From contig OMXS01000015.1 in NCBI GenBank assembly GCA_900315095.1, forward strand, positions 62,001-126,000: a stretch of 64,000 nt of DNA, in the 5' to 3' direction. Positions 26,224-36,500 of this stretch are shown piece by piece. The notes under the pieces were generated by a model that was given only the letters and a program-made list of their open reading frames with translations, did no database searches and was not told the origin of the DNA. A program made the translations under genes and the position numbers. The stretch comes from an uncultured Prevotellaceae bacterium. GTDB taxonomy: Bacteria > Bacteroidota > Bacteroidia > Bacteroidales > Bacteroidaceae. Every line of letters starts with the position of its first letter. The stretch's first letter is position 1.

Positions 26224-26685
26224 ATGTTTACATACAAATACCCACGGCCTGCCGTGACTGCCGATTGCGTGGTGTTCGCGCAGGTGAAAGACCAAGTGAA
26301 AGTGTTGCTCATAGAGCGCGGCGACGAGCCGTGCAAGGGAATGTGGGCCATTCCCGGAGGGTTCATGAATATGGACGAGACGGCCGAAGAGGCTGCTGTC
26401 AGAGAACTCAAGGAGGAAACCGGAATAGAACTGACGAAGGTGGAGCAGATAGGCGCTTTCAGCAAGGTCGACCGCGACCCGCGAGGCAGGGTGATAACGG
26501 TGGCGTTCTACGCCGTTATAGGCAAGGCGGTGAAAGCGGTTGGACAGGACGATGCAAGGCGAGCCAAGTGGTTCCCCCTGACCAAACTGCCTGCCCTTGC
26601 CTTCGACCATGCAGAGATTCTGGCCTCCGCCAAGCGTCTGGCATTCAAGACCGAAGCGCCCAACGCCAATGTGTTCTATCACTAA
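26224..26685 (+). CDS. Nudix hydrolase
   Basis: A 153-aa pyrophosphohydrolase of the ADP-ribose pyrophosphatase-like type. The Nudix box fits perfectly: G46-x5-E52-x7-R60-E61-L62-x-E64-E65-x-G67 (GFMNMDE...RELKEETGI). The segment before it, ADCVVFAQVKDQVKVLLIERGDEPCKGMWAIPGG, is typical of NUDIX proteins acting on ADP-ribose or related nucleotides. The start at 26224 follows a -7 box. The longer upstream frame is not coding because it runs through element B. The next gene follows after 21 bp on the same strand. Confidence 0.92.
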   Translation: MFTYKYPRPAVTADCVVFAQVKDQVKVLLIERGDEPCKGMWAIPGGFMNMDETAEEAAVRELKEETGIELTKVEQIGAFSKVDRDPRGRVITVAFYAVIGKAVKAVGQDDARRAKWFPLTKLPALAFDHAEILASAKRLAFKTEAPNANVFYH

Positions 26686-26706
26686 ATTACTTGCCATCCC
26701 CAAATA

Positions 26707-27546
26707 ATGAATATGGAATTCAGGACAAAGATAGACATCGAGCGTTCGGCAAGTCAGATAGCGCCCTGTGCGAGGATGCTGTTCGTGGGCAGTTGCTTTG
26801 CCGACAGCATTGGCAAGCGCTTCGAGGAAGAGCGGTTTCCGGTGACGGTGAACCCCTTCGGCACTATGTATAACCCTGTGAGCGTGTGGCACACGGTGGA
26901 GAAGGTGCTGGCGAACGGCGATGCCGGAGAGAAGACGGAATGGGTGTTCATAACCCTTGGCACCAACCACATATATATATTAAAGGAGACGGGCGAGGTG
27001 GTGGACAACTGTCAGAAACGCCCGCAGCGGCTGTTCGAGGAGCGCGCTATGACGGTTGATGAGTGTGCCCAGTGGCTGCAGCGCTCGGTGGATGCGCTGA
27101 CGGCACGAGATGCCGAGACACACATCGTTTTCACCGTGAGCCCCATCCGCTATCGCAAGTACGGCTACCACGAGAGCCAGTTGTCCAAGGCGACGTTGCT
27201 GCTGGCGGTGGACAAGGTTCTCGAGCAGAACAAGCAGAAGGGCACGCTAAGTTATTTCCCCGCCTACGAGATTGTGAACGACGAACTACGCGACTACCGG
27301 TTCTATGCCGAAGACATGATTCACCCCTCCGGCCAGGCGGTGGAGTATATCTGGGAACGCCTTGTTGACACCTATTTCTCTGACGATGCGAAGCATTATC
27401 TCGAGGAGTGGCGACCGCTGAAAGAGGCACTTGGCCATCGCCCTTTCAATGCCGAGAGTGAGGAATATCGACTTTTTATGCAAAAAACACGGGAAAAGAT
27501 AGCGGCGTTATCAAAAAAATATCCTAATTTTGCAGAACTTATATAA
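26707..27546 (+). CDS. GSCFA-domain protein
   Basis: A 279-aa protein of the GSCFA family, named for the motif seen here as LFVGSCFADSIG at about residues 24-35. This resembles block I of SGNH/GDSL hydrolases; DMIHPSGQAVEYIWERL near residue 205 carries the matching Asp-x-x-His pair. Hydrolase activity on an ester or acetyl group is therefore plausible but unproven. There is no signal peptide. It forms a likely operon with the Nudix gene upstream and murF-alr 38 bp downstream. Confidence 0.88.
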   Translation: MNMEFRTKIDIERSASQIAPCARMLFVGSCFADSIGKRFEEERFPVTVNPFGTMYNPVSVWHTVEKVLANGDAGEKTEWVFITLGTNHIYILKETGEVVDNCQKRPQRLFEERAMTVDECAQWLQRSVDALTARDAETHIVFTVSPIRYRKYGYHESQLSKATLLLAVDKVLEQNKQKGTLSYFPAYEIVNDELRDYRFYAEDMIHPSGQAVEYIWERLVDTYFSDDAKHYLEEWRPLKEALGHRPFNAESEEYRLFMQKTREKIAALSKKYPNFAELI

Positions 27547-27584
27547 GATAGGTTTTAGGAGTTAGCTCCAAAAATTAGAAGAAA

Positions 27585-29972
27585 ATGTATTCAATAGTAA
27601 AAGTAACGACTCTCATAGGAGCCCGCAGATATGGAGAGGCAGATGCAAACATCGGGTGGCTGCTGACCGACAGCCGAAGCCTGTGTTTCCCCGAGGCAAC
27701 GCTGTTCTTCGCCATCAAGACAGACAGAAACGACGGTCATAAATACATTGACGACCTGTATCGTAGCGGAGTGCGCAACTTCGTGATAGAGAAGCTGCCC
27801 GAGGAATATGCCGTGATTTATCCCGACGCCAATTTCCTCATGGTGCCCTCAACGCTGAAAGCATTGCAACGGCTGGCCGAGAGACACCGCGACGAGTTCG
27901 ACATCCCCATCATAGGCATCACGGGAAGCAACGGAAAGACCATCGTGAAGGAGTGGCTCTACCAACTGCTGATGCCCACGCGAGTGGTGACACGAAGCCC
28001 TCGCTCGTACAACTCACAGATAGGCGTGCCCCTGTCGGTGTGGCTTCTTGACGAGCGCACCGAGATAGGACTCTTCGAGGCTGGCATAAGCATGCCGGGA
28101 GAGATGGCAGCGCTAAGCGGCATCATTCAGCCAACGATAGGCATCATCACGAACATCGGCCAGGCACATCAGGAGAATTTCGGCTCGATGGACGAGAAAT
28201 GCCGAGAGAAGATGCGGCTATTCCATGATGCTAAGGTGGTGTTCTATAATGCCGACGACGAGACGATAAAGGCGAACATCGGAATGCTGAAGTGCGAGAA
28301 GGTGCCTTTCCATCCATACGAGGGCGAGATGCCTTTCATCGACCGCGCATCGAAAGAGAATGCCGGAGCTTGTGCCGCGGTGGCTCGTTACTTGGGACTC
28401 ACCGACAAGGAGATTGCCGACGGCATGCGGAGACTTGAGCCAGTAGCAATGAGACTTGAGGTGAAGCAGGGACAGCACGGGTGCATCCTGATTAACGACT
28501 CGTACAACTCAGACATCAACTCGCTCGACATCGCTCTCGACTTCATGCAACGCCGCCAGGACACCAGTCACGGAGGACAATTGCCAGAGACGCTGATTCT
28601 GAGTGATATCTACCAGAGCGGAGTGGCGCAAGAGACATTATACGGAGAGGTGTCAACACTCGTCAAGGAGCGCGGAGTGCAGAAGATTATAGGCATCGGA
28701 GAGCAGATAAGCCAGCAGAAAGACGTTTTCGACATCGCCGAGAAATACTTCTTCGAGAGCACTTCCGACTTCATCGACAGCGAGGTGTTCGATAATCTGC
28801 ATGACGAGATAATACTCATCAAGGGTGCCAGAAAGTTCGGTTTCGACCATATCACCGAACTCCTGGAGCAGAAAGTGCACGAGACAATACTTGAAGTGAA
28901 CCTCAATGCCGTGGTGGACAATCTGAATTTCTACCGCTCGTTCCTGCGTCCGGAGACAAAGATGGTCTGCATGATAAAGGCCGACGGATACGGAAGCGGG
29001 GCGGTGGAGATAGCGAAGACATTGCAGGATCATCGCGTCGATTACCTTGCCGTTGCCGTTGCCGACGAGGGAGTGACTCTGCGCAAGGCGGGAATCACAT
29101 CGAACATCATGATTATGAACCCCGAGATGACCTCTTTCAAGACGATGTTCGACTATGAACTTGAGCCTGAGGTCTATTCGTTCCGACTGCTCGAAGCACT
29201 CATACGTGCCGCACGCAAGGAGGGAATCACGGGCTATCCCGTTCACATAAAACTCGACACAGGCATGCACCGGTTGGGATTCAACCCCAAGGAAGACATG
29301 CCGCGGCTCATCGACCGCCTGCAACATCAGAAGGCACTGACCCCTCGCTCGGTGTTCAGCCATTTCGTCGGGTCAGATAGCGATGACTTCGACAACTTCT
29401 CCGCCATGCAGTTCCGCCTCTTCGATGAGGCAAGCAGCCAGTTGCAGGCAGCCTTCACACACAAGATTCTCCGACATATAGACAATTCGGCAGGCATAGA
29501 GCATTTCCCCGAACGCCAGCTCGACATGTGCCGTCTGGGCATCGGACTCTATGGAGTGGACAGCCGTGACAACCGCATTCTGCATAATGTATGCACCCTG
29601 AAGACCACAATACTTCAGTTGCGCAAGGTTCCGAAGGAAGAGACCGTAGGCTATAGCCGCCGCGGAGTGCTCACACGCGATAGTGTGATAGCAGCCATTC
29701 CTATAGGATATGCTGACGGCCTGAACCGCCATCTCGGGCGTGGAAAATGCTATTGCCTGGTGAATGGCAAACCGGCACCCTACATAGGCAATATCTGCAT
29801 GGATGTGGCGATGATAGATGTAACAGAAATTGATTGCCGCGAGGGCGATACCGTGGAGATTTTCGGCGACCATCTGCCCGTGACGGTGCTCAGCGATGCC
29901 ATCGACACCATCCCATACGAGGTGCTGACAGGCATCAGCAACCGCGTCAAGCGCGTTTACTTTCAAGACTGA
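27585..29972 (+). CDS. murF-alr: Bifunctional MurF ligase / alanine racemase
   Basis: A 795-aa fusion that makes D-alanine and attaches D-Ala-D-Ala to UDP-MurNAc-tripeptide. The MurF half (about 1-430) has the ATP loop GITGSNGKTIVKEW at about 110-123 and LINDSYNSDINSLDIAL. The alanine racemase half (about 435-795) has the PLP lysine K465 in MIKADGYGSGAVEIAK, IKLDTGMHRLGF and IPIGYADGLNR. The fusion is usual in Bacteroidetes and lets the cell make the dipeptide terminus in one polypeptide. It ends in a strong terminator. Confidence 0.96.
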   Translation: MYSIVKVTTLIGARRYGEADANIGWLLTDSRSLCFPEATLFFAIKTDRNDGHKYIDDLYRSGVRNFVIEKLPEEYAVIYPDANFLMVPSTLKALQRLAERHRDEFDIPIIGITGSNGKTIVKEWLYQLLMPTRVVTRSPRSYNSQIGVPLSVWLLDERTEIGLFEAGISMPGEMAALSGIIQPTIGIITNIGQAHQENFGSMDEKCREKMRLFHDAKVVFYNADDETIKANIGMLKCEKVPFHPYEGEMPFIDRASKENAGACAAVARYLGLTDKEIADGMRRLEPVAMRLEVKQGQHGCILINDSYNSDINSLDIALDFMQRRQDTSHGGQLPETLILSDIYQSGVAQETLYGEVSTLVKERGVQKIIGIGEQISQQKDVFDIAEKYFFESTSDFIDSEVFDNLHDEIILIKGARKFGFDHITELLEQKVHETILEVNLNAVVDNLNFYRSFLRPETKMVCMIKADGYGSGAVEIAKTLQDHRVDYLAVAVADEGVTLRKAGITSNIMIMNPEMTSFKTMFDYELEPEVYSFRLLEALIRAARKEGITGYPVHIKLDTGMHRLGFNPKEDMPRLIDRLQHQKALTPRSVFSHFVGSDSDDFDNFSAMQFRLFDEASSQLQAAFTHKILRHIDNSAGIEHFPERQLDMCRLGIGLYGVDSRDNRILHNVCTLKTTILQLRKVPKEETVGYSRRGVLTRDSVIAAIPIGYADGLNRHLGRGKCYCLVNGKPAPYIGNICMDVAMIDVTEIDCREGDTVEIFGDHLPVTVLSDAIDTIPYEVLTGISNRVKRVYFQD

Positions 29973-30002
29973 TTAACGCTTTTACGTTAACGTTTTCAGA
30001 GA

Positions 30003-30041
30003 AAAATATCGGTAGCTTTAGACAAGTTACCGATATTTTTT
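30003..30041 (+). terminator. Terminator of murF-alr
   Basis: AAAATATCGGTA / TACCGATATTTT around a 13-nt loop, followed by TT, about 30 bp after the stop. Confidence 0.8.
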
Positions 30042-30102
30042 GTATCTTTGCTGAAAATTTCAGCGAAGTTACTTTGTCCAGGCTAAAAAAAGAATGAATT
30101 CT

Positions 30103-30133
30103 TTTGTTTTGCTCTCGACTTTTCGTAACTTTG
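30103..30133 (+). promoter_or_regulatory. Promoter of the exuT-like gene
   Basis: TTTG (30103-30106), 19 nt, TAACTTTG (30126-30133), about 38 nt before the ATG. A second -7 box (TATCTTTG) lies at 30043-30050. Confidence 0.75.
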
Positions 30134-30170
30134 CCGTCAAAATCTAAATCATAAAACAAATCAAAGTAAA

Positions 30171-31637
30171 ATGGCATCACTACAAACTGCTAAAATGTCC
30201 AATTTCCGTTGGATTATCTGTGCGTTGCTTTTCCTTGCAACCACTATTAATTACATGGACCGTCAGGTGCTTTCACTCACATGGAAAGACTTCATCGCCC
30301 CAGAATTCCACTGGACCGACGCCAATTATGGTAAGATAACGGCCTATTTCTCAATTTTCTATGCCATAGCAAACCTCTTTGCAGGTAAGTTCATCGACTG
30401 GATGGGCACCAAGAAGGGTTATCTCATCGCCATCTTCGTATGGTCGCTGGGCGCATGTATGCATGCCGGATGCGGATGGGTGGCAATGAATATGGAGGGC
30501 TACAACTCTATCGCAGAGTTAGGTCAGCTCACCGGCGATGCCGCTGTGGCGCTTGCAACCGTCTCGATGTACCTCTTCCTCGGTTGCCGTATGATTCTTG
30601 CACTTGGTGAGGCAGGCAACTTCCCTGCTGCCATCAAGGTGACGGCAGAGTATTTCCCCAAGAAAGACCGTGCTTTCTCTACCTCTATATTCAATAGCGG
30701 TGCTTCTGTCGGAGCATTGGCGGCACCTGCCACCATTCCATTGCTCGCCCGTGCATGGGGTTGGGAGATGGCATTCATCATCATTGGTGTGCTCGGTTTC
30801 ATTTGGATGGGCCTTTGGATGTGGCTCTACGAGAAACCTCACAAGAGCAGCCGCGTAAATCAGGCAGAGTTGAACTATATCGAGCAAGACACCGATATCG
30901 CTGACGTACAGGACAAGCAGGAGGCAAAGGAAGAGAAGACCATCTCTTTCTGGAAATGCTTCACATACAAGCAGACATGGTCGTTCATCGTAGGCAAGCT
31001 GCTCACCGATGGCGTGTGGTGGTTCTTCCTCTTCTGGGCGCCGGCATATTTCTCTGACCAGTTCGGCTACACCAGCGACTCTACAATGGGTATTCTCCTC
31101 ATCTTCACACTCTATGCAATCGTTACTCTGCTCAGTATCGGTGGTGGTTACCTGCCAACATACTTTGTTGAGAAGAAGGGAATGAACCCTTATCAGGGAC
31201 GTATGCGTGCTATGCTCATCTTCGCTTGCTTCCCGTTGCTCGGCTTGTTGGCACAACCGATGGGCGCATACAGCGCATGGTGGCCCGCAATAATCATCGG
31301 TCTGCTCGGTGCTGGTCACCAGGCATGGTCGGCCAACCTCTTCTCAACCATCGGTGACATGTTCCCGAAGAGCACAATCGCCACTATCACAGGTATCGGT
31401 GCTATGGCAGGAGGTGTTGGTTCTTATCTCATCAATCTTGGTTCGGGTAACTTCTTCGACTGGGCTTCAAAGCACAGCCTTGCACTTGACCCGCAGGGAG
31501 CATTCCAGTTCTTCGGTTTCGACGGCAAGCCGGCAGCCTACATGGTGGTGTTCTGCATCTGCGCCGTTGCATATCTCGTAGGATGGTGCATCATGAAGGC
31601 TCTCGTTCCTAAGTACAAGCCAATCGTGGTGGAGTAA
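30171..31637 (+). CDS. exuT: ExuT-like hexuronate transporter (MFS)
   Basis: A 488-aa member of the anion:cation symporter family, with WIICALLFLATTINYMDRQVLSLTW in helix 1 and the signature GNFPAAIKVTAEYFPKKDRAFSTSIFNSGASVGA. These features match ExuT-type transporters for galacturonate and glucuronate. There are twelve helices, with a long charged central loop (about 225-265). No uronate catabolic genes are in the window, so the substrate is by homology only. The start is ATG 30171; a second ATG is eight codons on. Confidence 0.88.
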   Translation: MASLQTAKMSNFRWIICALLFLATTINYMDRQVLSLTWKDFIAPEFHWTDANYGKITAYFSIFYAIANLFAGKFIDWMGTKKGYLIAIFVWSLGACMHAGCGWVAMNMEGYNSIAELGQLTGDAAVALATVSMYLFLGCRMILALGEAGNFPAAIKVTAEYFPKKDRAFSTSIFNSGASVGALAAPATIPLLARAWGWEMAFIIIGVLGFIWMGLWMWLYEKPHKSSRVNQAELNYIEQDTDIADVQDKQEAKEEKTISFWKCFTYKQTWSFIVGKLLTDGVWWFFLFWAPAYFSDQFGYTSDSTMGILLIFTLYAIVTLLSIGGGYLPTYFVEKKGMNPYQGRMRAMLIFACFPLLGLLAQPMGAYSAWWPAIIIGLLGAGHQAWSANLFSTIGDMFPKSTIATITGIGAMAGGVGSYLINLGSGNFFDWASKHSLALDPQGAFQFFGFDGKPAAYMVVFCICAVAYLVGWCIMKALVPKYKPIVVE

Positions 31638-31678
31638 AAAACATGAAAAAGTTTTCTTATATATAATAAGGTGATTGA

Positions 31679-31715
31679 TAATCCCTTCCTCGTCATTGGG
31701 GAAGGGATTATTTTT
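31679..31715 (+). terminator. Terminator of the exuT-like gene
   Basis: TAATCCCTTCC / GGAAGGGATTA with a 10-nt loop, then TTTTTG. Confidence 0.85.
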
Positions 31716-31989
31716 GTTCTTTTCATTCGTGTTGCGACAGATTTCAAGTGTGTTTCCCCTTATTGTCGCAAATAAGGTTGATTGTCGCAACAAACGAGGC
31801 ACAAAAACATGAAAATGTTATGAGCATGGCAAAAATCAATCTATCTTTGCAATGTCAAAAGTAACAAACAGCATTCAACAGATAAGAGATTAATAATATA
31901 AAGATACATTTTACGTTTTTTTTAGGTTAGTAATAATATAGAGTTTAGTTTTTTTCGGCATCATACTTAATTACAAAGACAAGATGCAA
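31716..31989. other. AT-rich intergenic region with repeated TGTCGCAA
   Basis: No gene is visible. It holds an inverted GTTGCGACA (31731-31739) and two direct ATTGTCGCAA copies (31762-31771 and 31781-31790). A -7 box TATCTTTG (31842-31849) faces right without a clear -33. A transcript from there would run about 170 nt to the hairpin at 31990-32023, so a small RNA is possible but unsupported beyond this. Confidence 0.35.
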
Positions 31990-32023
31990 AATCCCTTCCC
32001 CTGAGGATTCAGAGGGAGGGATT
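31990..32023. terminator. Terminator, probably bidirectional
   Basis: A 15-bp stem (AATCCCTTCCCCTGA / TCAGAGGGAGGGATT) with loop GGAT and one mismatch. CTTTTTG follows on the plus strand and TTTTG on the minus strand. It lies about 12 nt beyond the alternative stop (32035) of the minus-strand gene above. Confidence 0.7.
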
Positions 32024-32117
32024 ACTTTTTGTTGTTATTCTGCTTTCTTTTCTTGTAGTTGGAAATGGGTGTCGCAAATCGCAACGGTGGTTTTGCCTTC
32101 CTTGTTTACATGGGCAA

Positions 32118-32741
32118 TCAACTCATTCTCTTTTTCTCTTGCTTGTATGTATTCAATGTCCTGTTGATTGTCTTGCTGACACGCCTTGCCAAATCAATGT
32201 CGTCGTAGAACTGGAACTTTTTAGTTGGATGTTGATTTAGTGTGGTTTCGATAATTAAGCAATAGTTGTTTGCTATGCTATCGGGTACCATTTGCACGGT
32301 TTTCTTTCGTTTCGCGGACAATCCCCCTATCAACATCCCGACATTGCCGCCGAGAAATGAGCCAATGGCCGACCTTGTGAGAAGACTTGTCATATCTACA
32401 TCTGATGTCTCAACAGACTTTGCGGCATATTGCACAGAGGTGTGGTCGAGTTCTACCTTGCTGCTGATGATATCAGCAAATCTGAGGGCTTTCTCGTTTA
32501 TTACAAAGACCTCAGATTCTTTGTATACACGCAGAGTGTCATACTCGTATTCTGTGGGATTCTTTATGATTTCAGAGCATGTTCCGTATTTCTTGTCGAA
32601 CCGTGCGATAAAAGACCTGTAACGATTCTTCCTCGTTTCCAGGATTTCTGCTTCTCGTTTCTTCTCGAGAATGCTTGCCCATACATATATAATCACACAA
32701 AGAGCGACTATAATCAATAATACTATTACGAATACTTTCAT
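32118..32741 (-). CDS. Membrane-anchored hypothetical protein
   Basis: A 207-aa protein of unknown function. ATG 32741 gives MKVFVIVLLIIVALCVIIYVWASILEKKREAE, an N-terminal membrane anchor. A soluble domain follows, with a glycine-rich stretch SAIGSFLGGNVGMLIGGLSAKRKK at about 134-157 that could be a second hairpin-like membrane insertion. I ignore the longer frame upstream because it is low-complexity and overlaps the nitroreductase gene. It lies 61 bp after the nitroreductase and may be in the NRPS operon. The C-terminus may be frameshifted: another frame stays open from about 32190 to a stop at 32035 and reads protein-like (ELIAHVNKEGKTTVAICDTH). Confidence 0.65.
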   Translation of the reverse strand: MKVFVIVLLIIVALCVIIYVWASILEKKREAEILETRKNRYRSFIARFDKKYGTCSEIIKNPTEYEYDTLRVYKESEVFVINEKALRFADIISSKVELDHTSVQYAAKSVETSDVDMTSLLTRSAIGSFLGGNVGMLIGGLSAKRKKTVQMVPDSIANNYCLIIETTLNQHPTKKFQFYDDIDLARRVSKTINRTLNTYKQEKKRMS

Positions 32742-32802
32742 CCTTCTTGTGCTCGAAATAATGTTTTTACATCGGTGAGATGGATAACAACAGGAATGTA
32801 CT

Positions 32803-33540
32803 TTACATGAATCCTTGGTGGCGCAGGGCCTCGAGGAATCCTTCAGACATCGCTTCGTTGTCCTTCTTCGTATATCGGATGTCGGTGAAAATCTGTGCAA
32901 GAGTTTCCTTGTTGTTTATCTTCACGAACTCCTCGTTCTCTGCCAGCGATTCCTTTGCGTTGTAGAAGCGGTCGATGAGTTCTGGAGTGTAGTCGTGATA
33001 TGTCTCCTCGTGGATTATTGACTCAATGGGCAGACGGTCGGAGAGCGGTGGATTCTCGTCGGGCCAACCTAGTGTTATCGTTGCTATCGGCATCACGAGG
33101 CGAGGCAGTTCGAGCACATCGATAATCTGCTGAGGCATGTAAACCGTAGTTCCGAGATAGCAGTAGCCAAGTCCTTCCTCATCTGCGAGATTGCAGAAGG
33201 TTTGGGTGTAGAGCAGAGCATCAGATGCGGCGTTGATGAAAGACAGGAAGTTGTCGTATCCAGGCACGGCTTTCCGTTCCTCCGCCCATCGTGATGTGCG
33301 GCGAAAGTCGGCGCAGAATGTGAGCACAACGGGTGCCTCGGTCACCATCGGTTGATTGAAATGAGCGGGTGCTAGTTGGCGTTTCTTCTCTTCAGAACGT
33401 GTCACCACGACGCTGTATAGTTGCAGGTTGCCCATCGTCTGTGTGCGTTCTGCCTCTCGGAGAAGTCTTGTGAGCAGTTCGTTACTTACATCCTTATCGG
33501 CGTATTTTCTTATACTTCTTCTTTTGTTTAATGATTCCAT
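32803..33540 (-). CDS. Nitroreductase-family flavoprotein
   Basis: A 245-aa FMN-dependent protein of the nitroreductase superfamily, NfsA/frp-like. The N-terminal RRSIRKYADKDVSNELL is the FMN-phosphate-binding start, NLQLYSVVVTR and AASDALLYTQTFCNLADEEGLGYCYLGT are typical core motifs, and PIATITLGWPDENPP closes the domain. The usual roles are NAD(P)H-dependent reduction of nitro groups or quinones; some members instead oxidise peptide-derived rings in natural-product pathways. It starts 57 bp after the NRPS stop on the same strand, so a tailoring role is possible. Confidence 0.9.
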   Translation of the reverse strand: MESLNKRRSIRKYADKDVSNELLTRLLREAERTQTMGNLQLYSVVVTRSEEKKRQLAPAHFNQPMVTEAPVVLTFCADFRRTSRWAEERKAVPGYDNFLSFINAASDALLYTQTFCNLADEEGLGYCYLGTTVYMPQQIIDVLELPRLVMPIATITLGWPDENPPLSDRLPIESIIHEETYHDYTPELIDRFYNAKESLAENEEFVKINNKETLAQIFTDIRYTKKDNEAMSEGFLEALRHQGFM

Positions 33541-33597
33541 ATTTTTGAATGATGAATGTTGAGTTTTTGATTATGAGTTGTTGCGCGATGCTTCATA

Positions 33598-36500
33598 TTA
33601 AAAGAATCTGTTGCCCGCAAGTTGCTTGATTATCCCTTTGATATAGTCGGGCGGCAAATTCGGCATGCTGTGATCGAGATTAGCGATAACCTTAAGTGTG
33701 AAGTCGTTGTTCCAGCAGAACGAAGGAGCACCGAACGATTGTGTCTCTCTTGCCACCGCCAGCGACTGTCCTGCTCTTTCGTCGTTGAGAAGGTCATGAA
33801 GTCGTTGGGCAAATGCCTCTTCTGATGTCGTCTCCACGTTGATTCCGCATTGTTTCATGGCACTTATGACATCGGCGACACTAAGTTTCGGCGGACAGAA
33901 CACATGAAAAACATTGCCGCTTGCGGGTGTTTCGGAGAGCAAGACAACGGTTTGTGCCGCCACATCCACGGGAGTGAACTCTACTGGAACATCCATATAT
34001 GATTGTGGACAGCAACGTGTGAGTGCAATGATACGCATCCAGTTGAGTGCGGCATTTTGCTCGAAACCCTTCTGCAACATTCCGTCGGAGAGGCGAGGGG
34101 AGAGGTTTCCCATGCGCATAATCTTCACTTTCGCGCCTCTGCCGGCATCATTCAGCAACAGCCGCTCGGCTTCCCATTTCGTCGTTGTGTAGGGATTGGC
34201 GGTTGAGGGCAGAGGAGTGAATGTGGCTTCCGTAATGTGTTGTCCTTCAGGATGTTGCTTTCCCGTTGTCGGCATGATTGTGTTTAGCGTGGAGATGTGT
34301 GTCATCCTTGCATTATGTCGAGAGCAGAAGTCGGCGAGTCGTCTCACCGCATCAACGTTGATGCGCTCCATCATGCCCTTCGGGGCGAAATGCTTCACTA
34401 TTGCGGCACAGTTGATGACGGTCAAGTCGCGGCTCTCGATTGTTTCAAGCCGCTGGAATGTCGCCGCCATCGTCAAGTCTCCCTCCACCGTTTCCACACA
34501 TTCGGCAAAGCGGGTGTCATGCTTCGTGCCGAAATAATGATGCAAAACACCGAGCAACTTCTCGTTGGCCGTCTCCTCGCCCGTGCGTCTTACCACGCAC
34601 CATACTTTATTAATATTTCGCGTGAGGAGTTCCGCGAGAATGTGAATGCCAAGAAAGCCCGTCGCTCCTGTTAGCAAAACATCGTGCAAGGGCACATTCT
34701 CGTTGCTGCCAAGGCATGCGGAATTGCCTTCCGCGATGGCCTTTTGAAGTGTTGTGAAGTCATCATCCGCAATGTCGTGACTTTCTTCTTTATTCTCAGA
34801 ATCAACCCATTTAGCTAGTTGTCGGGCAGTAGGATGACCATAGATGTCGGCATATTGCACATCTATTCCATGCTTCTCCAGTTGCATCAAAACATGGACG
34901 GCGGTGATGCTGGTGCCGCCTGTCGCGAAGAAATCGGTCTCGGCACCCACGCGTTCCTTTCCAAGCACGTTGGCGAACACCTCGCAGATGATACTTTCCG
35001 TTATGTTCTGAGGTTCGGTGTAATCGTCATCAACGGCAATCTCAGGTTTCGGTAAAGCCTTGCGGTCAACCTTCCCAGTTGTCGTAAGCGGCAGAGTGTC
35101 AATTTGTTGCATCGTCAACGGAACCATCGCAGAAGGCACCCGAGCGAGCATCTCCTGTCTAATCGCGGCGAAGTCGAGAGGCTCTTGAGCAACGAGGAAT
35201 GCCGCTATTTGCATCGTTCCGTTTGCATCGGCGAATATTGTTGCCGCGGCTTCCTCCACACCAGAGCAATTGCGTAGAGCCGCTTCCACGGCACCGAGTT
35301 CCACGCGGAAACCGCGAATCTTCACCATTCCGTCCTTGCGACCAAGAAACTCCAGCGTTCCGTCAATACGATAGCGAACGATGTCTCCAGTACGGAACAC
35401 ACGGTCGAATGGCCGTTCCTTGCAGAAAGGATTCTCGATGAATGCCTCCGTCGTCTCCTTTGGACGCTTGTGATAGCCTTCAGCCACCTGACTTCCCGCA
35501 ATCCAGAGTTCACCTGGCGCTCCTATAGGCGCTCGTCTGCCGTGAGAATCGACAACATAGAGTCGCGTACCCGTTATCGCCTTGCCGATGGGGATATATT
35601 TCTCATTGCCTTGCAAGTGATATGCGGTTACGGCAACGGTGGTCTCCGTAGGTCCGTATTGGTTGTAAATGTTATAATCGTGACAAGCCTTGAATGGTGT
35701 TACCGCCTCGCCTCCCAGCACAATATGGCGCAACGTGTTGCATCGCTCGTGCATCGCGAAGAGCCGTCCTATCTGCGTTGGCAGGTCGATTATCTCAATC
35801 TGCTGATTGTCAACATATTCCGCCACCGCTCGGATGTCGTTTTTCAGCCGTTCGGGAACTATCGCAAGTGTTGCGCCCGACGATAGGGTAGTGAACATGT
35901 CCGTTACGGAAGCATCGAATGCGAAGGCGTTATATGCCCCGATTACGGTGCCCTCGTGCGGTTGGAAATATTCGCGATACCAATGGCAGTAGGCCGCCAC
36001 GTTGCCATGAGTTATCCTCACGGCTTTCGACTTGCCCGTAGAGCCGGAGGTATAGAACAATGCGAAGAGGTCGTTCGGGCAGATTTCAACGTTTGAAAGA
36101 GCCTCTTCCGAAAGATGTTCTATGTGATAATCGTTCTCATCGAGAGTCAAAATGGTGCCTTTGAACTGCCCGGTACGATGCTTTAAGTTGCTCGTTGTCA
36201 CAAGGATTTCGGCCTCGGCGTCAAGCCATTGCTCACTAATCACGGCATCGGGAGAGGCCGCAGAACAGGGCAGATATGCCGCACCCGACTTCAGAACGGC
36301 AAGGGTGCATAGAGGCATAGAGACGTCTCGCGGCAGAAGTAAGGCCACCACGCTCCCCCTGCCTGCACCCGACGATTTCAGCAATGCCGCCAGGCGGTCG
36401 CTCTGCAGGTTGAGTTCGGCGTAAGAAAGTCTGTTTCTTTCGTCGCATACGGCTATCGCATCGGGTGCCACTTTTGCCCAATGGCGGAACAATTCTATAA

